Part shown: positions 60,790 to 64,000 of the stretch, in pieces
Numbering within the stretch: the stretch's first letter is position 1
How the letters are laid out: each line of letters begins with the position of its first letter
Origin: Deltaproteobacteria bacterium
GTDB lineage: Bacteria; Bdellovibrionota; Bdellovibrionia; Bdellovibrionales; JAMPXM01
NCBI GenBank assembly: GCA_017302795.1
Contig: JAFLCB010000006.1
Span: 62,001 to 126,000 of the forward strand
Direction: 5' to 3'
Length of the DNA: 64,000 nucleotides
Translations under genes and position numbers: made by a program
Notes under the pieces: generated by a model
What the model saw: only the letters and a program-made list of their open reading frames with translations
The model's database searches: none
What the model was told of the DNA's origin: nothing

Positions 60790-63050
60790 TTTGGGTTCCG
60801 CTTACTCGTTCGCGATTGGATCAAGCGACTGTTTTCCGCGCTGTAGATGAAAACCGTGTGAGTGAGGACGCCATCAACAAGTGCCGGCTCCATCGCGCCA
60901 ATCTGACGATTCTCATGGTCGTATATTTGAATTCCATTCTTGGAAAGTGCCTTGGCAAAGTCTTGATTTTCTAGTTCGGCGGCGACAACGCGATAGCTGC
61001 CGACTACGAACTTTTTGAGATCAGTAGAACTCATTTTTTCAAACTCGTATGAGGTCGACTTTTTGCTGCTGTTTGGTTCGCGGTCTGAGGGCTTCAATTT
61101 TGTCGGCGACGAAACGCCTGGTAGGGTAGGAGCCATTCCCGAGGACTGTGTTAACTTTTCTGTTGCTGAACCTGTAATCGCATCGGCAAGTGCTGCGGCG
61201 GCAGACGGTTTTGCTTTTTCGCGGTTGCGGTCTGTCTCGGATTTTTCATTCGAACGGGAGCTTCCGGCCAGGCCCATTGATTGTTGCGCTGGTTGGTTTC
61301 GCTGTTCGCCTTTTTCATCTGCGAATGGGTTTGGAAATGAAAGATCTTTGATGTCGGCAATGTTTGAAATCTGTAGCGGTCGATTGACCAAGCTTGCAAC
61401 GATAAGTTTTTGTGCTGGTTGATCTTTTGTGCGTGGACGAAAGGCTTCGGTTGTTTCTATTTTTCGTGCGTCCAGTTTTTCAAGAGTCAGCGTGGTCGTA
61501 ACTTTTCGCGCGGCGGATTCAAGTGTGTCGACAAGCCTAGTTGCGCGGTTGGCTGAGGATACGTCTCGGCGGCCGCTTGCGCTTCCTAACGAGCGACTGC
61601 TGCTTGGTTCTGGCAGAGGCGCAATCGACGCAATAGTCCGGCTCTGGCGTTGAGCCGGCGCTGGTGTTTCGCCGCTTGAGTTGGCGTTCGCCTGTGGTGC
61701 CGGCGACTGCGGAATATCCCAAGAAATTGGGCTGGTCACCGGCAAATGCGGCGCCAATTCCTCTATGGTTCTCGCGTTGTGTTGTTGTGCCGCTTTTTTG
61801 TAATAGTCGGGAATGGTCCCATATGTTCCCTCAGTGTCACCACAATTTTTGGTAGCGGCTGAATCAAGACCAAAAAAAAGAATTTGAAAGCCGTCCAGTT
61901 TTGCGACAGTTTTGATTGGGCACTGAAGAACAGAGATCCAATCTTGCCCGGATTTAAGATTCAGTGACTTGCACTCAGCCACACCCATTTTTCGGCATTC
62001 GGTAGTGTTCGGCGGCTCTCCAGTGTTCAACTCAAGATCCCCACCGTGTAGTACACGCTTAACTCCGGCCGCAACCGTTGCGGCCGGTGAGAAGCGCTCC
62101 GCCAATGCGGCCTCGCTGTCGGCTATTTGTCTTCGCTTTGCAATCGCCTGAAGTTCGTCGCAGCGCTCGCCCATCGTGCAACATTCTTCGATTAGCTCTG
62201 TTGAGATTCCATCCTTTAGTCCCGCAGGATGTAGAACTTCATGTAGAATAGTTCTAGCGTAATCATCGCGGACCGGCTGCGGAGTTACTCGAATATTGAA
62301 CTGATTTTTTTCAGAGTCGTACTCTCCGGTTGGCGCGTTTTTGCTATTGGTGCACGCTAGTTTCATTGCCGGTTTGGTTTTTGGATCAACCACTATTTTT
62401 TGTTGCATAGCTTGAATTAGGCCAGAGTCGTGTGCAAATCCACTATCCTCGAGGCACCGCAGGTAAACCGATTTGCCATTTCTCTGTTGGGTATCAACTG
62501 AAAAAATATCGGCTGCCGCATTCATGATCGCATTTCTATGTGATTCGCTTACCGATGGATCAAAGCACGATGCATCGAAAAACTTTGCTCCAGTGAGTTC
62601 TTCTCTTTTCTTTGCGACCAATTCGCCATCTTTTACTGCGGGCCCTAGTGATGTGACGTTGAGAATCGGACTTCGCGCTTTGGGATCTAGGCAAAACGGA
62701 TCAACCTCTGGATAGTTTTGTTTTTCGAAGACTTGGAAGAGAATAAGAGTCGGGCGGTAAGATTTCGCATCAGCAGAAAGCGTGAATCTTGTGATTCGAT
62801 TTCCTGTTTTCTCACGCATTGAAATCTCAGCACGCGTGAACTGACCGAACACCGGATTCGTGAATGTGACTTTCGTGTGACCGCGAAGAACCGTGTAGTG
62901 GGTCGGAACACCATAGCCATACGGATCACTAAGTACTTCTATTGGTTTAGATGTGATTGGCTTTGAGTGCGCCAAACTAGCGACGCTCATTACAGCGACA
63001 AATGCGGTCGATAATTTGAGAACTGTTGTAATGCTAAATACTTGCTGCAT
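60786..63050 (-). CDS. Secreted HExxH-containing protein, putative metallopeptidase
   Basis: The ATG at 63050 gives about 754 residues; an in-frame TTG at 63077 would add nine. There is a signal peptide (about 7-28) and a zinc-binding ILHEVLHPAG motif near 274-283 (His, Glu and His of HExxH) with a GLKDGISTELIEEC stretch beyond. An extended disordered, Pro/Ser-rich region follows (about 430-700). The Cys-rich front third suggests disulfides. It is probably periplasmic or surface-exposed. It is translated with the cyclase downstream. Confidence 0.65.
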   Translation of the reverse strand: MQQVFSITTVLKLSTAFVAVMSVASLAHSKPITSKPIEVLSDPYGYGVPTHYTVLRGHTKVTFTNPVFGQFTRAEISMREKTGNRITRFTLSADAKSYRPTLILFQVFEKQNYPEVDPFCLDPKARSPILNVTSLGPAVKDGELVAKKREELTGAKFFDASCFDPSVSESHRNAIMNAAADIFSVDTQQRNGKSVYLRCLEDSGFAHDSGLIQAMQQKIVVDPKTKPAMKLACTNSKNAPTGEYDSEKNQFNIRVTPQPVRDDYARTILHEVLHPAGLKDGISTELIEECCTMGERCDELQAIAKRRQIADSEAALAERFSPAATVAAGVKRVLHGGDLELNTGEPPNTTECRKMGVAECKSLNLKSGQDWISVLQCPIKTVAKLDGFQILFFGLDSAATKNCGDTEGTYGTIPDYYKKAAQQHNARTIEELAPHLPVTSPISWDIPQSPAPQANANSSGETPAPAQRQSRTIASIAPLPEPSSSRSLGSASGRRDVSSANRATRLVDTLESAARKVTTTLTLEKLDARKIETTEAFRPRTKDQPAQKLIVASLVNRPLQISNIADIKDLSFPNPFADEKGEQRNQPAQQSMGLAGSSRSNEKSETDRNREKAKPSAAAALADAITGSATEKLTQSSGMAPTLPGVSSPTKLKPSDREPNSSKKSTSYEFEKMSSTDLKKFVVGSYRVVAAELENQDFAKALSKNGIQIYDHENRQIGAMEPALVDGVLTHTVFIYSAENSRLIQSRTSKRNPK

Positions 63051-63134
63051 ATCTGAATGATTGAATCGGTCGGTCAATGAAATCTGATAAGGCCTGATTT
63101 CACTCCTGGGTTTCCTATGTAAATCCAGGAGGTT

Positions 63135-63243
63135 GTCTCAATCTGAGACGGTGCCACTAAGGGTCGCCTATTGCCGTATTGGAGCTGTGGATAACTGCCT
63201 AATTCGTTTTAAACCGAGATTGAGGCATAAATGGTCGTGCCTC
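63135..63243. promoter_or_regulatory. Palindromes between the divergent peptidase genes
   Basis: GTCTCA-ATC-TGAGAC (63135-63149) resembles the palindrome at 22748-22764. GAGGCA and TGCCTC (63222-63227/63238-63243) form an inverted repeat just before TATATAG (63252-63258), a possible -10 box for the 63282 gene. These are candidate operators only. Confidence 0.4.
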
Positions 63244-63281
63244 TAGTTTGCTATATAGAAAGACAGAGACGGGGGTCGAAA

Positions 63282-64000
63282 ATGAAAAAGCAAACACAAC
63301 ATAATATCTGCTGGTCGCAAGTTGGATTTCTCTCAACAGTGTTGATCTTTTCGATGCTCAACCTTGGTAAAGCGGAAGCTCAAAATCGCAAGTTTATCGA
63401 TCCGAAAAGTGAAAATGGAAAGCTCGTTGGAATCGTGACTCAGCTTGATGGCTCCGGAGGCATCGGAAATGGGTTCGTGATCGGCGCCGGCGGATGTAAC
63501 GTCCTCGCAAATGTGCACACTACATACGGGATTGGCAAAGATAGTCAGGGCAATGCGGTGTTGGTCAACGATATGTCGGTTGGACGCAAAGTTCGTTTTC
63601 AAACAGACTTTGATTCGAAAACAAAAAAGTTTAAGCGTGAAATAAAAGCGAGCGTTATTGAGATCGGCAATTTTGTTGCAGACACGCGACGGGGTAGGAC
63701 TCAGGACGTAGCGGTTTTAAAATTGGACACTTGTCTTGGTCCCGAATACGGTACTTTGGCGTTTGATCACGAAGCTTCATCGAAACGTTTTCCTGAAGCT
63801 GATCTTGTGACCGTCGGCTTCGGAGCAATCAATGGCGAGGTCGGCATCATCATGGAAGAATGCTCTGCACTTCAGAGCACTCCGACAACGGGACTAATCA
63901 TCACTAACTGTTTCTCTGAACCTATAAGCTCTGGCATGATGTATCTCGAAAGACGCAAAGCTGATGGTAAACTCCGACTAGTTGGCATTCACCAAGGGCG
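63282..64000 (+). CDS. Chymotrypsin-like serine protease (3' partial)
   Basis: The frame starts at ATG 63282 after GGGGGTCGAAA and is still open at the window end, so the C-terminus is missing. There is a signal peptide (about 14-34). The catalytic triad is visible: His in VLANVHTTYG, Asp in TQDVAVLKLD, and Ser in a PISSGMM segment in place of the usual GDSGGP. The TGT codons in NVGGC and NCF suggest disulfide bonds. Surface or periplasmic proteases of this type are common in predatory bacteria. Activity is uncertain because the nucleophile loop is unusual. Confidence 0.75.
   Translation, partial: MKKQTQHNICWSQVGFLSTVLIFSMLNLGKAEAQNRKFIDPKSENGKLVGIVTQLDGSGGIGNGFVIGAGGCNVLANVHTTYGIGKDSQGNAVLVNDMSVGRKVRFQTDFDSKTKKFKREIKASVIEIGNFVADTRRGRTQDVAVLKLDTCLGPEYGTLAFDHEASSKRFPEADLVTVGFGAINGEVGIIMEECSALQSTPTTGLIITNCFSEPISSGMMYLERRKADGKLRLVGIHQG

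Noticed and set aside
1-64000. Insertion sequence, prophage or integrase
   Set aside because: No transposase, terminase, capsid or integrase motif was seen in any plausible frame.

Overview
The window looks like chromosomal DNA from a Bdellovibrio-type bacterium (Bdellovibrionota, Pseudobdellovibrionaceae-like). This is inferred from gene content and was not tested by search. The signs are many signal-peptide and lipobox proteins of unknown function, an RCC1-repeat lipoprotein, envelope-stress genes, small TPR/solenoid proteins and short intergenic distances. There is one tRNA, no rRNA, no transposase, no CRISPR array and no recognisable phage structural gene.

Region 1 (1-12.1 kb) is an accessory stretch of small, mostly unknown genes. 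Among them are a WYL regulator cut by the window edge, a uracil-DNA-glycosylase-superfamily protein, a putative nuclease-fold protein, two tandem ASCH-domain proteins and an ADP-ribosylglycohydrolase. There is also an untracked 40-aa membrane peptide with a near-perfect ribosome binding site.

Region 2 (12.3-17.3 kb) resembles a mobilizable or defence module next to tRNA-His. It has an AbiE-type toxin/antitoxin pair, a 57-aa KGDGHR-type protein behind a leader RNA that can form two mutually exclusive helices, a VirD4/TraD-like coupling ATPase, and a replication-relaxation-type protein. Upstream of these lies a dense set of nested inverted repeats and iterated CTGACTAGC sites that looks like an oriT or replication site. 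No integrase or tRNA-derived direct repeat was found.

Region 3 (17.4-39.8 kb) is mainly cell-envelope functions. It holds an SCO1-like protein without the copper cysteines, the 1411-aa lipoprotein with 14 RCC1 repeats, a DUF2959/DUF2157/GDYXXLXY operon, an M23 peptidase, an epimerase, a di-heme cytochrome lipoprotein, a complete creD-creB-creC operon, a frameshifted membrane-protein gene and a CotH-like kinase candidate. A dispersed repeat ending in GGTACC sits at the 3' ends of genes here and again at 49.7 kb.

Region 4 (39.8-49.8 kb) is the most unusual. An ICMT-type membrane methyltransferase is followed by a 32-codon peptide gene ending in Cys. Then come a eukaryotic ABCC/MRP-like full ABC transporter, a SAM methyltransferase, an acyltransferase-like protein, two fatty-acid desaturases, an Asp/Asn beta-hydroxylase-like dioxygenase and a lipase-like hydrolase. 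The genes are tightly packed and often overlap. I read it as a candidate lipid or lipopeptide biosynthesis/export locus; the resemblance to yeast a-factor maturation is a hypothesis only.

Region 5 (49.8-64 kb) mixes metabolism, regulation and proteolysis. It has a DadA-like oxidase, a truncated haemoglobin, a CBS-pair protein, a small-drug/metabolite transporter, an in-frame XdhA-XdhC fusion that looks like a deletion scar, purT, a DEAD-box helicase with an RGG tail, a class III nucleotide cyclase, an HExxH-containing secreted protein and the start of a chymotrypsin-like protease cut by the window end.
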